A stretch of 64,000 nucleotides of DNA from Angiostrongylus vasorum (taxonomy: Eukaryota > Nematoda > Chromadorea > Rhabditida > Metastrongylidae). The position numbers and the translations under genes were made by a program. The notes beneath the pieces are model-generated. The model worked only from the letters and a program-made list of their open reading frames with translations, was not told where the DNA came from and made no database searches. Position 1 is the stretch's first letter; each line of letters starts with the position of its first letter. The DNA is taken from positions 1,488,001-1,552,000 of the forward strand of contig JADANN010000465.1 of assembly GCA_018806985.1 (NCBI GenBank). The letters are read 5' to 3'. This document shows positions 22,931-32,399 of this stretch, in pieces.

Positions 22931-24544
22931 TGAATATTCATCAGAAAAAGATAAAATCGTCTATCAATGATGATGGGAAGTTGGTCCCCAAAATTATTAT
23001 GTTGTGTTGATTTCCCAAAAAAAAGTCACAAAAAGATGTGCCAGTTTTTCAGATAATTTTTGAGTAATCTAAACTTAAGTATGGGCTTGTACCAAGCAAG
23101 AACCTGTCTTGTGGCTGCTTTCTCTTCAAGAACATTATAAACGCTGCCTCGCTCTAAATGGTCGATGTTCTTCAAGTCCCTTGACTGTGAGGTGAAGAAG
23201 ACAGTGGTGCGGTCTTAGACTAGTCCGTGTTTCACGCGATTATAGGTCATAGATGATTTAGAAGCCAAAGAACTGGAGGCGCCACAAAACAAAACGCAAA
23301 AAAACGCACTCGTTCTGTTCTCATTAAATTGATGTGACCTGCAAGTCAGAAGTTCTGGATGGAATCTAGCGAACAGTTCAGAAAAAGTGATCGGGGTCGT
23401 TAACGGCCGACATTTCCATGAAGACTTCGAATTCTAACTAGGATATCGGAGGTGATAATCAAATGAAAGCGCACTGACGTGCTTTTTGTCAGAATCTACT
23501 TGGAGATGTAATACATGACATAAGAAACATGGTATTGTTGTTTTATTGTTTTCTTAGCAAGACCAGTAATACTTAATTAATGTTGGAGAATCCTGCGTGT
23601 AAATACAGTCTCCACTTTCCGTATTAGATTTTTTCACTTTTTTTTTCCTTCAACAAACTGGCACCAGTGCTTGTTTTGAGCTCAGTGCAGAGATAAATAA
23701 CCGAGCTGGTGTGCAAAAAAGGAGAACACTTTCATATAAAGTCGTATTTCACATAGAAGGCATTTTATTAGAGGATTTTTCAAAATGTCGATTCGGCACT
23801 ATTTACATAGAGTTTACAAAGTTTACAAATAGTCCAAAAAATAGCTAGGCTATGGAATTAACAAGTGATCTGACTTCAGAAGATCTTCAACTATGGACAC
23901 TCAGTCTCTAAAGGCCATCTCTCAGTTCAGCAACTTGGTCATTCGAATACGCGAAGTTTGTCGACGACGGTTCAACAGCGCGCTCTGAAGAGATTGACTA
24001 AAATAGCGTCGAAAAAAATCTGAACAGGGAAGAGAAGCTAGTTTTCATAAGATAAATAGTTCATGAATGAGTAAATAATCAAGAAATGAAGCCAATAAGT
24101 AAACTCTAAAAGTACTAAGTCTTGTGATAATTTCATCACGCTCACTTTTACGTCCAGCGTTATCCTGTAGTGCTGAAGGAAATCTAGTTGTTGCTGAAAA
24201 AATAAAGCATTAACAATCACGTTTTTTAAGTTTAAACAGAAGTATCTGAGCACATAAAGAACTCTAATGGTTAAAATAAGATATTTAAGCATTCGAAAAT
24301 GTTGACCAAAGTAATGCAAGTTTATTGATTTTATGGACACTTTGATCTGTTCTTGTAGTCCATTGCCCTTAAACATAGAGCTGGAGGGGATGAACGATTG
24401 TATAGATAAGATTATTGATAAGCAACCGATGAGAGGATTTCACCAATAGCGGTATTACGAATACTGCAATTGTGGTAAACTTTGTTGTCGCCGAGATGTT
24501 CATGCAATTTGAAATATATTTGTTTATACGATCTTGTAAACCGA
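22931..24544. other. AT-rich spacer, nothing recognised
   Basis: About 1.6 kb without a supported gene. The minus ORF 24376-24038 (112 codons) is AT-driven and hydrophobic, without splice or domain support. Confidence 0.4.
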
Positions 24545-24790
24545 TCTTGCTGAGCCGATGCGAGGTTGGCATAAGTTTTCGTTGTCGTTGTTGTTAGTGC
24601 TAAGCTCTAACAGTGGGAGTCCCACTAGTTGCAGCACGGCTGCGAAGAAGGCGAAATCGCCGAAACGTCAGCCATCAACCAGCAACACTAACAACAACGA
24701 CGACGACGACGACAACAACAACAACAACAACGACAACGAAAACTTATGCCAACATCACATCAGCTTAAGAGGATCAGTTTATAAGACCAC
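24545..24790. mobile_element. Paired PLE ends forming a hairpin, with microsatellite
   Basis: Left arm 'ggcataagttttcgttgtcg' then 'ttgttgttagtg' (from about 24569) recurs in reverse complement at the right ('cactaacaacaacgacg' through 'gacaacgaaaacttatgcc', ending about 24751). Between them are the PLE terminal motif at 24638-24673 and a (GAC/AAC) microsatellite. PLE sequence ending in CAA-type repeats is also seen at 38.8 kb. Confidence 0.6.
24638..24673 (+). ncRNA. Hammerhead-ribozyme-like motif at a PLE end
   Basis: Layout by position: GGCT 24638-24641 (stem I, 5' side), a decayed core GCGAAGA, one extra A, stem II GGCG (24650-24653), loop AAAT, CGCC (24658-24661), GAAA (24662-24665), C, then GTC (24667-24669) as the would-be cleavage triplet and AGCC (24670-24673) pairing with GGCT. 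Stem III is only AC/GU with no loop, so any cleavage would need a dimer. In this copy the CUGANGA core is mutated (U to C and C to G changes), so it is probably inactive. Confidence 0.45.
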
Positions 24791-24889
24791 GTAAATAAAA
24801 AATATCAACTATTTATGTCGAGGTTCATAGAAAGCCGGTCTTTTGAACAATTCAAAATATTCTTGTTGAGCAAATACGAGGTGTTAGTT

Positions 24890-25330
24890 TATTCTTTATT
24901 ACGATTATGGTAACATTTCGGCGGATTTCACCTTCTCCAGAGCCTAGAATGGTCAAGTTGACTGCAATCTACCCAGCTCAATGCCTCCACAACCACAGAG
25001 AGAAAATACTAAACCAAGATTTCAATCGCGTAGAAAACAAACAAGCTTCTTCACACAGTCACCGCTTTTTTGTGAGTCTTTCACTGAGTATTTCACGTGG
25101 AGACCAGCCTTACAGAATTCGCATGGAAGCATAATGTGTCCTCTCACATTATAATAATGGTCTTAAATGTTGTCCAATATGACGGGTGATTACGAGATGG
25201 GAAGTTTTTTCGAAATTCTGCGAGAGTTTTACAAGCTGATTCCTGTGCAAGGGTGGTAACTTCTACCAGAAGGTCTTCTCCGTTATGTCTCTGTGTCCCG
25301 TGCCCACCTTGTGGAGTATTTGGTTTAACT
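24890..25330 (-). mobile_element. PLE fragment, GIY-YIG end to 3' terminus
   Basis: Minus strand, from 25330 down: 'ggacacagagacataac', 'gtaaaactctcgcagaattt' (the 'aaaactctcgaggtgttctgg' region of the 59.9 kb copy), then 'ctcagtgaaagactca' and the terminal motif at about 24950-24910 in the form GGCTCTGGAGAAGGTGAAAT followed by CCGCCGAAA. Coding capacity is destroyed. Confidence 0.6.
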
Positions 25331-25525
25331 TAAAAAAATCGGAAAACAAAATCTGCCGATACGTCAACATTACCATCAGTAAAGAATAGGGCTACACCTG
25401 GTGTTTTCTCAACAAGAATATGGTGAATTATCTCATCAATGCCGAGGTTTGTAGAAAGTCGGTCTTGGGAATTATTACGAGGTCTTCATCTTTTCCATTC
25501 CTAATTTTAGTAGTTTCATATGAAT

Positions 25526-25814
25526 AAGGATAAAGGATAAGGATAAAGCTCTCGGCGTTGATCAATCCCTGAGGGATGCGTCATGCATTCGACTTCATTA
25601 GGTATCGTTTGGAGGAGACTGGATGCATATCTGGCCTTTGCAATGACTCACGGTGGCCTACCGATGTATCGAGCCATTGCTGCTATCCTTCCAGACAAGT
25701 CTGGTACGAATTTGCTAACCCCGGAGGGATGGAAGGCTTTGTGGGCCATGGGCGCAGGGGATCTATTCCACGTGTGCCTTGCAGGGCGCTTCCGACCATT
25801 GCGCCACACGGTCA
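25526..25814 (-). mobile_element. SINE1 copy with long TTATCC tail
   Basis: On the plus strand it opens 'aaggataaaggataaggata', the reversed 3' tail with three TTATCC units, then 'ctctcggcgttgatcaatcc' and ends 'accattgcgccacacgg', the reversed A box. The two plus ORFs 25576-25830 and 25583-25819 are antisense translations of the SINE. Confidence 0.8.
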
Positions 25815-26452
25815 TATGAATAAACTGTAAAAAATAAACTCGAAAAAATATTTTATAAATAAAGAGAAAAGTAAAAAAACAACAATTTGGAAGCTAATAA
25901 TGCAAAAAGAAATTGATAATGGCAATGTTTAAGAATCGAACAACAATCAAAAAATGTGCTTTACTCATGTTAGTCGTTCTATTTTACCTTCTTCTACCAA
26001 TGGTACAGTTGCAATGCAGGCAGAAATCATGATGGACTGATGGAGTAACAGAATAATGAGTGCTAACTGAACACTAAAAATCATTCCGCTCTTTTAAAGT
26101 GCGGCGAAGTCGAGAGCTGCAGAAGTGGAAATCGGGGCGGTCTTTCGTTTCCCACCTTGTGAAAAGCGCTGAATTAAATAGATGATCTGACTAGCAACCC
26201 ATTTTTCTCGTGAGTGAATTCCTCAAATAATTTTAAGATTCAAAAAATCGGAATGAAATACAAGAGAACGTTTTTTGTCAGCACATGTTAACACCATCAC
26301 CACTTTTTGCCAACATCGTTGTGACACTCTGAAGAGAAGAAAATCAGTCTGCAGAACCAGGAACTATGAGATATGTTGACAAGTAGTAACTAGGGATAAA
26401 AAATAACAGTAAGTAACTATAGAAAACGTGTGACGCAATGGTGTAACGAGCC
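25815..26452. other. Spacer
   Basis: No supported gene. On the minus strand, 'ttttcttctcttcag' ending near 26332 is a strong-looking splice acceptor, but I could not place an exon after it that continues the 26.8 kb gene in frame. Confidence 0.35.
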
Positions 26453-27013
26453 CTACAGTGCCCTTATAGTGAACAAAAGTTCTCCTTTCGGAGTAATCAA
26501 ATTCTTGCTACATTTGCTTGATAGAACACAAGCACTGCTTAAAGGGTTCAAATAAAGTAAGTTTAAGATAATGCTAAGATATTGGCAAAACTACGGACCG
26601 CAGGTGTATGCGGTGGGGAACGAACGCGCTATTGTCCTTTCCGGGGAGTAACACGTTCACCACCACACCATGCGGGTCCTTCGTTTCGCCTGTCTCTCAG
26701 CTAGTTCCATTGATCGGCGCCATCAGCAATCAGTAGGCAGTAAATAAAAAGGTTAAGAAAGTAAGGTTAATGAAGCGTCTCTCAGCAGAAAAAATGCATG
26801 TCACTCAAATTTAAAACTTTCTTACCAAGTACGTGAGAGGACAAACGATGCCATAGAGGCTGCACAAATATAAACAATCAATTGGAGAAAAAACATTGCA
26901 AATAATGAACAAAGTTGGTTTTCCAACAATAAATAAGCAGCCAGATAATCTAGAGGATCAAGGAGATCACGGAACCATAGAAGAGGCTTTGGTTTATCAA
27001 CTTGGTAGTACAT
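26453..27013 (-). CDS. Candidate host gene: membrane-segment exon plus possible last exon
   Basis: Exon 1, 27013-26826: ATG lies 11 bases after an AG that follows 'aaaata', a possible spliced-leader acceptor. The exon encodes 62 codons beginning MYYQVDKPKPLLWFRDLL, with a hydrophobic stretch at about residues 33-56 (LCSLFAMFFLQLIVYICAA) that could be a membrane helix, and ends in a strong GTAAGA donor at 26825, phase 2. A possible second exon, 26534-26453, follows an acceptor 'accctttaagcag', restores the frame and ends at TAG after LITPKGELLFTIRAL. A PTR repeat fills the intron (26570-26762). No family recognised. Exon 1 looks more like real coding sequence than most ORFs here; exon 2 is a guess. 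Confidence 0.35.
26570..26762. repeat. PTR half-unit in a candidate intron
   Basis: 'gctaagatattggcaaaact', 'cggtggggaacgaacgcgct', 'gtaacacgttcaccaccaca', 'ctctcagctagttccattgatcgg', ending 'taggcagtaaataaaaagg'. Single half, not a foldback. Confidence 0.7.
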
Positions 27014-27321
27014 ATTAATACGTGCTATATTTTACTGCGGTCGACCATTCCACCTTACACCCATCAGCATTCGAAACTGTTCTATAGCTCATAATGAGTA
27101 TATCATGATAACATGGTTAAAAGATGAGTAAGGCTTTCGTTCTTGGTCAATCCAAGAGGAATGGGCCTGCGTTTCCTTCATCCAGCATCGTAGAAATGGT
27201 TTAATGCGCTTAGCCTTTACCTTGACTTGCTGAGACTTATGATTATGTGAATTCAACCTTTCAAAACCGCCTTTGCTTCAACCTCGGTATGACTAATCAA
27301 TATAAATTTTTTTCGTTGATA
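27014..27321. other. Spacer, nothing recognised
   Basis: No ORF or repeat of note. Confidence 0.4.
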
Positions 27322-27575
27322 TACACGAGGTTGATAAACAGCTTTATTCGGCCAAAGTCTCAACGTCCTCGTCTTCCTCGGAGCAGATGATCCGAGTCGA
27401 CGATCCACAGTTGTTCGTCTTCTCGATGTGGAGTCTTCGTCTTCGTATCGAGTCGGATATTCCTCAGCGGAGCATCTCTCGAACGAGGCACTCTCAATAG
27501 CAAGATAATTAACGATTAACAACGAGTGGCTGAAAAAACATTAGTCGAATAAAGTTAGTTTATCAACCTCGTGTA
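27322..27575. mobile_element. 254-bp TIR element derived from a PLE end
   Basis: Ends 'tacacgaggttgataaacag' and, reversed, 'gtttatcaacctcgtgta' form imperfect terminal inverted repeats of about 31 bp (27322-27352 and 27544-27575) with one small indel. Inside lie a decayed PLE terminal motif ('cgtcctcgtcttcctcgg') and 'gatccgagtcgacgatccac', shared with 40570 and 53470. The minus ORF 27522-27253 is a by-product. It looks like a mobile or rearranged unit built from two PLE ends facing each other. Confidence 0.6.
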
Positions 27576-27799
27576 ACTTGAATTTGACAGACTTCTAGAA
27601 GAGAATTCTCTTATCAGTACAAAAAATATAATAAATTGGCGAAGCTGTTTTTCTTTCATTTCAAGTTTGTCTATGATTCAAATTTTCATGAAAACCTAAA
27701 TTTTGTAGAAGGAGGATATGGAAACATATGTTTTATTCGCAAAGATCTCTAGATACCGAAAGTTTTTCATTTTAATAGACAAGGTACACTGGTAGTTAA
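27576..27799. other. AT-rich spacer
   Basis: Nothing recognised. Confidence 0.4.
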
Positions 27800-27935
27800 C
27801 ATGTTTTTGCAAACTGCTCGTGTTGAGCTGATACGAGGTCGGTATTATACAAGTTGTCGTTGTTGGTGTTCTTGCCGTTATCGGTCGGTGGCATACGTTT
27901 CGGCAAATGCGCCTTCCTCAGAGCTGGAACGTCTT
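27800..27935 (-). mobile_element. PLE end
   Basis: Minus strand reads GCTCTGAGGAAGGCGCATTT followed by GCCGAAACGTATGCC (about 27932-27894). The core CTGAGGA, a four-pair stem II (GGCG/TGCC is imperfect) and GAAAC are present, but the triplet is GTA. The plus side carries 'gaggtcggtattatacaagt', as at 55800. Confidence 0.55.
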
Positions 27936-28059
27936 TTATGTATCAACAGCATTATAATTCGATGGAATATCTACAGCGTTAAATATGATCTAACATACAG
28001 ATAAACGCCATTTTGTTTAAATATTATTCTCCGTACTGTTACGTGTGAGAGTACCCGTG

Positions 28060-28200
28060 TGTTGTTCATGTGGGATAACAAGCGAGGCCCACTCAGGTTA
28101 ACAAATTAATTTGAAAAAAATGCGCAGGTCACGTGTGATAGTGAGGCATTCATTCTCCTGTCCGGTTCTTCTTTGGACTTTTGAAATTATCCGAAACGCT
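28060..28200 (-). mobile_element. PLE fragment, inverted partner
   Basis: Minus strand: 'gtccaaagaagaaccggaca', 'gaatgcctcactatcacacg', 'tgacctgcgca', matching the segment after the GIY-YIG domain at 38.58-38.64 kb. It faces the plus-strand PLE piece at 28490-28880. Confidence 0.6.
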
Positions 28201-28489
28201 TAAAGAGTATTGCTTGTTGATATTTGTTATTATTGCACTAGGATTAGGAGTGTCACTTCAAATTCATCATCATTGTGCTTTTGCGCCCTATGTGTTCCTA
28301 GATGAGTCGTTTCTCGAATTTTAAAGTTCTTATCTGGGTGTTCTCTTACGCAGGCATAAAATGGTTTACCTGAACCCTAACGTTTTCTTCACCACACCTC
28401 CTACATGAGACAAGTGATACATCATCTGCACGCTTCCACGTAAAAAGACTATCTGGATGGCAATCTTAAAATTCGGCAAACCACAACGG

Positions 28490-28880
28490 TAATGATTTTG
28501 AAGTGATTGTCAGGATCTTAGGAGAGGAAATAAAAACATCAACGCATAGGACTCGTGAGGCGTCTCGGACAAATTTCAAAAAAAGCACCCATAGTTGAAC
28601 CCGAAAGGCGAGCGCCTCACTATCACGCATGATCTGGCGCATTTTTTAAAATTGCCTTTTTGACCTGGGTGGGCCCTACTCGCCATCCACGTGAATAGCC
28701 CACGGGTAATCGTACTCGCAACAGCACGATTAGTTTTTGAACAAAGTGGCGATCATTTATTTATATGGTTAGATCTTCATTAATACCATACATTTTTTCA
28801 TCGGATTAGAAAGCTATTATTATTACATGGAAATACGCAAAGGCTCTGAGGATGGCGAAGTCGCCGAAAAGTCATCCATC
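28490..28880 (+). mobile_element. PLE fragment, GIY-YIG C-terminal part to 3' end
   Basis: 'gattttgaagtgattgtcag' (FEVIVRI) parallels 'gattttgaagtgaatgtccg' at 38492. Then 'ctcactatcacgcatgatctggcgca' follows, and the terminal motif 28842-28876 reads GGCT, CTGAGGA, T, GGCG, AAGT, CGCC, GAAA, A, GTC. Stem II is perfect in this copy; stem I is lost on the 3' side (ATCC). It passes straight into the AAC-type microsatellite. Confidence 0.65.
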
Positions 28881-29085
28881 AAAACAACAACAAACAAGCA
28901 AACAAACAAACAAACAAATTAACAAATAGACAAATAAACAAATAAACAAATGAACAAATAAACAAAAAACAAATAAACAAATAAACAAATAAACAAATGA
29001 ACAAATAAACAAATGAACAATTAAACAAATAAACAAATAAACAAACAAACAAACAAATAAACAAACAAATGAACAAGAGCAGTTC
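28880..29085. repeat. (AAAC/AAAT) microsatellite about 200 bp
   Basis: Tandem 'aacaaacaaata' units with 4-base periodicity. It starts at the CAA-rich end of the PLE fragment and stops just before a SINE1. The minus-strand ORFs rich in Cys, Leu, Phe and Ile (29354-28872 and 29097-28879) are only translations of it. Confidence 0.9.
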
Positions 29086-29126
29086 GTAAGAATGCATATA
29101 GATATATCGATCATTAGATTAAAGGG

Positions 29127-29398
29127 CGCGTGTGACGCACTGCTCGGAGTGTCCTGCAACACACATGTGGAATCGACCGTCGTTCCCATGGCCCACCATG
29201 CCCTCCATCCCTCTGGGGTCGGTAAGTTGGTATCAGACTTGTCTGGGAGGATAGTATCACTAGTTCGATCCATCGATAGGTCACCGCGAGTCATTGTGAA
29301 GCCCAGATATGCATTCAATAACCTCCAAACGACGAAGTCGAATGCATGGCACATCCGTCAGCGATTGATCAGCGCCGAGCGGTCTATCCTTCAGCTTT
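29127..29398 (+). mobile_element. SINE1 copy
   Basis: Starts 'gcgcgtgtgacgcactgctc', B-box-like 'acatgtggaatcgacc', then 'ggcccaccatgccctccatcc', 'ggtcggtaagttggtatcag', 'aggtcaccgcgagtcatt', and ends 'gcgccgagcggtctatcc'. It overlaps the end of the microsatellite ORF, which is not a gene. Confidence 0.8.
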
Positions 29399-29935
29399 TA
29401 TATTGATTATTTTTGCCGGAGTCTATAGAACGTAGGTCTATTGAGTTATTATGATATCCTTATTAAAATGTCTGTTTATTGTTGTTTTTTTGCAGTGCAT
29501 GTTTTCTTCGATCCTGTCTTCGTGAAACTTGGATGACTCTCCGATGCATGTCGTGGATGCACAGTTCTATTTCGGGGTTACCACATACATTATAACAAAT
29601 GTGCTAGTAGTTTCTTAAGGTCTGCCCGGTGAACAGGCGTAATCGTTTTTAGATTGCTAGAGTCCTGTATATGCTTTATCGGCGTAGGTGATCTGTTGGT
29701 TTAGCAGTCTCTTATTGAAGTCGTCAAAGTATTCTTTTATGTAAACGCGGCAACGAAACGAATGAAGGTGGTCCCATGAAGTCTCGTCGACAAAGAACTG
29801 GATCCATCGTCTATACTCAATACTGAGATATCCTATGCATAAATATTTGCGCGATTTCTTGTACTTACTGTTGACCCGCTTGCTCTGTATACCAGTGAAT
29901 TTCCACTCCTGAATTCCTGCTAGCAATTGATGCAG
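29399..29935. other. Spacer with a minus ORF of unknown meaning
   Basis: The lower part of the minus ORF 30118-29657 (about 29920-29660) reads fairly protein-like (FVDETSWDHLHSFRCRVYIK), but the upper part is antisense to a better plus-strand reading (next entry). No domain recognised. Confidence 0.25.
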
Positions 29936-30122
29936 GAAAACAAGGCAGACGAACTTTGAAGAACATAAATTACTTGCTTTGGCAATACTGGAGCAGGATA
30001 TCAAGTGGGACCATGTAACGGGCCATAATGTCCTTGATGCAGTAGAGGACTTGCAAAACCATCTTGACTTCGTCATCCACTCGGAGGGAGCTGAGAAGGT
30101 GGCCTTGATGGCATTCATCTAA
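29936..30122 (+). CDS. Candidate terminal exon, unknown protein
   Basis: After an acceptor-like 'attgatgcag' (AG at 29934-29935) a plus frame stays open for 61 codons to TAA at 30120-30122: NFEEHKLLALAILEQD, IKWDHVTGHNVLDAVEDL, QNHLDFVIHSEGAEKVALM and AFI. Its mix of Asp, Glu, Leu, Val and Ala looks like a folded helical protein rather than AT-noise. The same stretch is antisense to a longer minus ORF that is Ser/Cys/Trp-rich and less credible. No family recognised; it could equally be part of a transposon ORF. Confidence 0.3.
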
Positions 30123-30279
30123 AGAAAAAAGTGCGCACAACACCTAAATTAGTTGGCACTTTCAACGCACAATTTATAAACATTCCCGTGGTTGCTCAGC
30201 AATGTTTAATAATACTTTGGAAAAAGAAGAGAGGTATCTGCAAGTGTTGAGCTCAGAAACAACACAAATTTGCCACGTA

Positions 30280-31905
30280 TCACCTGTAGCCCCGTTGATG
30301 GTCGAGTCACTCGAGCAAGCGCCAGAAATTCTTCCACTTTTCGTTGTCGCGTGCAAAAGTAGCTCAGTGGGTTCTGCCCGCTCTAGGGACTCGTCGAGCA
30401 TCATATTTTTCTTCTAGGCTCTTTGTGAAGAACTCTGACTATCGGGTCGGTGGTCTTCCTGCAGTACGTTTGACATCCCGAGGAATCCAGTTACTGACGG
30501 CTCTTTTCCATCGGTTGTCATTCATACGCATTGCGTGTCCGACCCAGCTTATCTTCGACTGTTTCGCTTACAGAACGACATCTTTGATTTTTGATCGTAG
30601 ACGCAGGTCGGAGCTTCGGATCCCATCTCTTACTTGTGTGAAAAGGGATGCTCCCAGCATCGTCCCTTCGACTGCGCGTTCGATAACGCTGAGTGGTCTT
30701 TCATCCTGCCTACGCAGCGGCCAGGTTTCTGACGCATACCTTAAGGCAGGAAGTACCGTTGAGTCGAAAAGGTGGGCACGGACTCGGGTGTTCTTTGTTC
30801 TCTTCACTACACCCTCGATACTCTTGAAAGCTCCCCAAGCCGCTCGTTTCCTTCTGCTCAGCTCTGGAGCTAAGTCGTTCATCATATTGATTTCCCGACC
30901 TAGATAGACATAACTGGAGCATTCGGAGAAATTCGTTCCGTTGAGCGTGAATGGTGCATACGAAACCAATCCGTTACTCATGAACGTCGTTTTTGTGAGA
31001 TTTAGTCGAAGGCCAATCTTTCCACAGGTTTTATCAAAGTCGGCAAGCACACATTCCGCTTGGCCAATATTTGGTGTTACAGGGACGATGTTATCAGCAA
31101 AGCGAAGGTGATGTAACTGCCATCCATCGATTTTCACTCCCACATTATCCCATTCCAATGTTCGCATGACGTTCTGGAAGGTGGCTGTAAATAATTTTGG
31201 CGAGATAGTATCGCCTTCCCTAAATCCTTTTTGATGTCAATGTTAATATCGTTGTGGAATGGTGATATCTTGGTTGTGAAATTCTCGTAGAGCTCACGAT
31301 GAATCTTTATGTACTGAGTAGGGACTCCTTGACTATCAGGAGCTTCCATGACTGCTTCTATTTCAATTGAATAAAAAGCCTTCTGTAAATCGATGAAAGT
31401 GAGACAGAGCGGTGTTTTGTACTCTCGCGTTACTTCAGTGAGCCTTGTTATCGTGTGGACCTTTTTCGAAACGCTGCTTGCTCGCATGGCTGTTATTCGT
31501 CCAGTGTTCATGTCAATTCTGTTTAGGACGACTCGAGTGGAAAGTTTGTAGACGACAGATAGCAGGCAGATTGGGCAATAGTTGCCGATATCATGTAGGT
31601 CACCCTTCTTGAACAATAACACGGTCTTGCTGGTCTTCCTCTGAGTAGGGACCTTGCATTCAGACAGGTAACGTGTAAAAAGCCGAGCCAGTGTGTTTAC
31701 GAGGACTGCCGGAAGGTTCTTCCGGTGTTCTGATCTTATCCTGTCCGGACCTGGTGCTGTTCGATTTTTTCACCGACGAAATCGCATGTCGGATTTCGGA
31801 AGGGGAACCGGTGATACAACATATCCATCTTCCTTTAAATCATATGGCAGGAGGTGGACGTGGCTATCGAAGGGATCTGAGTAGTTTTGATTATTCAACA
31901 CCGAC
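30280..31905 (-). pseudogene. RTE-A retrotransposon, minus copy
   Basis: Minus-strand copy covering the RT domain and C-terminus. Blocks from 31900 down: an APGPDR region, then ICLLSVVYKLSTRVVLNRID (about 31570), PLCLTFIDLQKAFYSIE (about 31420), TQYIKIHRELYENFTTKI, HLRFADNIVPVTPN (about 31110), YVYLGREINMMNDLAPELSR (about 30920) and IERAVEGTMLGASLFTQVRD (about 30680). RTE-A polyprotein would nick and copy RNA at the target. Two lesions disable it: the RT box is FADN, lacking the second catalytic Asp, and the conserved RQGDTISP segment just before it is out of frame, so the main frame reads DLGKAILSRQ. Both lesions recur in the plus copy at 32.4-35.8 kb. Confidence 0.8.
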
Positions 31906-31924
31906 AACTTTATAGTCCATCCTT

Positions 31925-32385
31925 TATCGTTTATGCTTTAAGCAAAGCGTTAATTTATGATCAGGCATTAGTTTGCTCTTAGATGGGCATCCAAGTGGGG
32001 AACTTGAACCACTCTCAGTTTCGGATGCAAAATTCTTGGTGCTGCTGAAATGAGAGCCCTCGTCTCCACTGCACAACAGGCTCCAAGAAATGATGGATAG
32101 GAAAGGTAAGCACGTATAGTGGCGTTCTGACTTCATTGTACATGGCAACACGGCATTAAGAGCTTTTTTCGATATTGCGTCGCTGTGTCGAATCCTTTTC
32201 CAGTGAAGGTGGTTAAGAGGTCGATGAAAAAGCTGTACTTTCGTACTACAGTTCGGACTACAGTGAGACTGACTTTTTACACAAGATGATTTAACGCCAT
32301 GATCGACCAGCGGTTATAAAATTGCGTCCGTTTCGGTGCTGTCAAAAGCTTTTTTCATAGCGGAAAAAATGTTACGACTAGGGGA
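31925..32385 (-). mobile_element. RTE-B fragment, RT core
   Basis: Minus translation KKAFDSTETDAIL, then KVQLFHRPLNHLHWKRIRHS and ISKKALNAVLPCTMKSERH align with EKAFDSVKTNAIL, KIQLFHRPPTIPIGKKG and the LQWIMKSLD region of the 19 kb copy. Further down, DEGSHFSSTKNFASETES is a decayed FADD-box region. The fragment lies between the two opposed RTE-A copies. The 75-codon ORF 32151-31924 is part of it, not a host gene. Confidence 0.6.
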
Positions 32386-32399
32386 GATGGCATTTGCCA

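Noticed and set aside
28880..29085. CRISPR-like regular repeat
   Set aside because: Uniform 4-base microsatellite with no spacers; eukaryotic context.
28872..29354. 160-codon minus-strand ORF rich in Cys, Leu and Phe
   Set aside because: It is a translation of the AAAC/AAAT microsatellite running into a SINE1.
29657..30118. 153-codon minus-strand ORF
   Set aside because: Upper half is Ser/Cys/Trp-rich and antisense to a more protein-like plus frame; lower half lacks any recognised motif.
30344..30907. 187-codon plus-strand ORF
   Set aside because: Antisense shadow of RTE-A; the true frame on the minus strand matches the 35 kb copy.
31924..32151. Ser-rich host exon on the minus strand
   Set aside because: Upstream sequence in the same strand is a decayed RTE-B RT core and the ORF continues that alignment.
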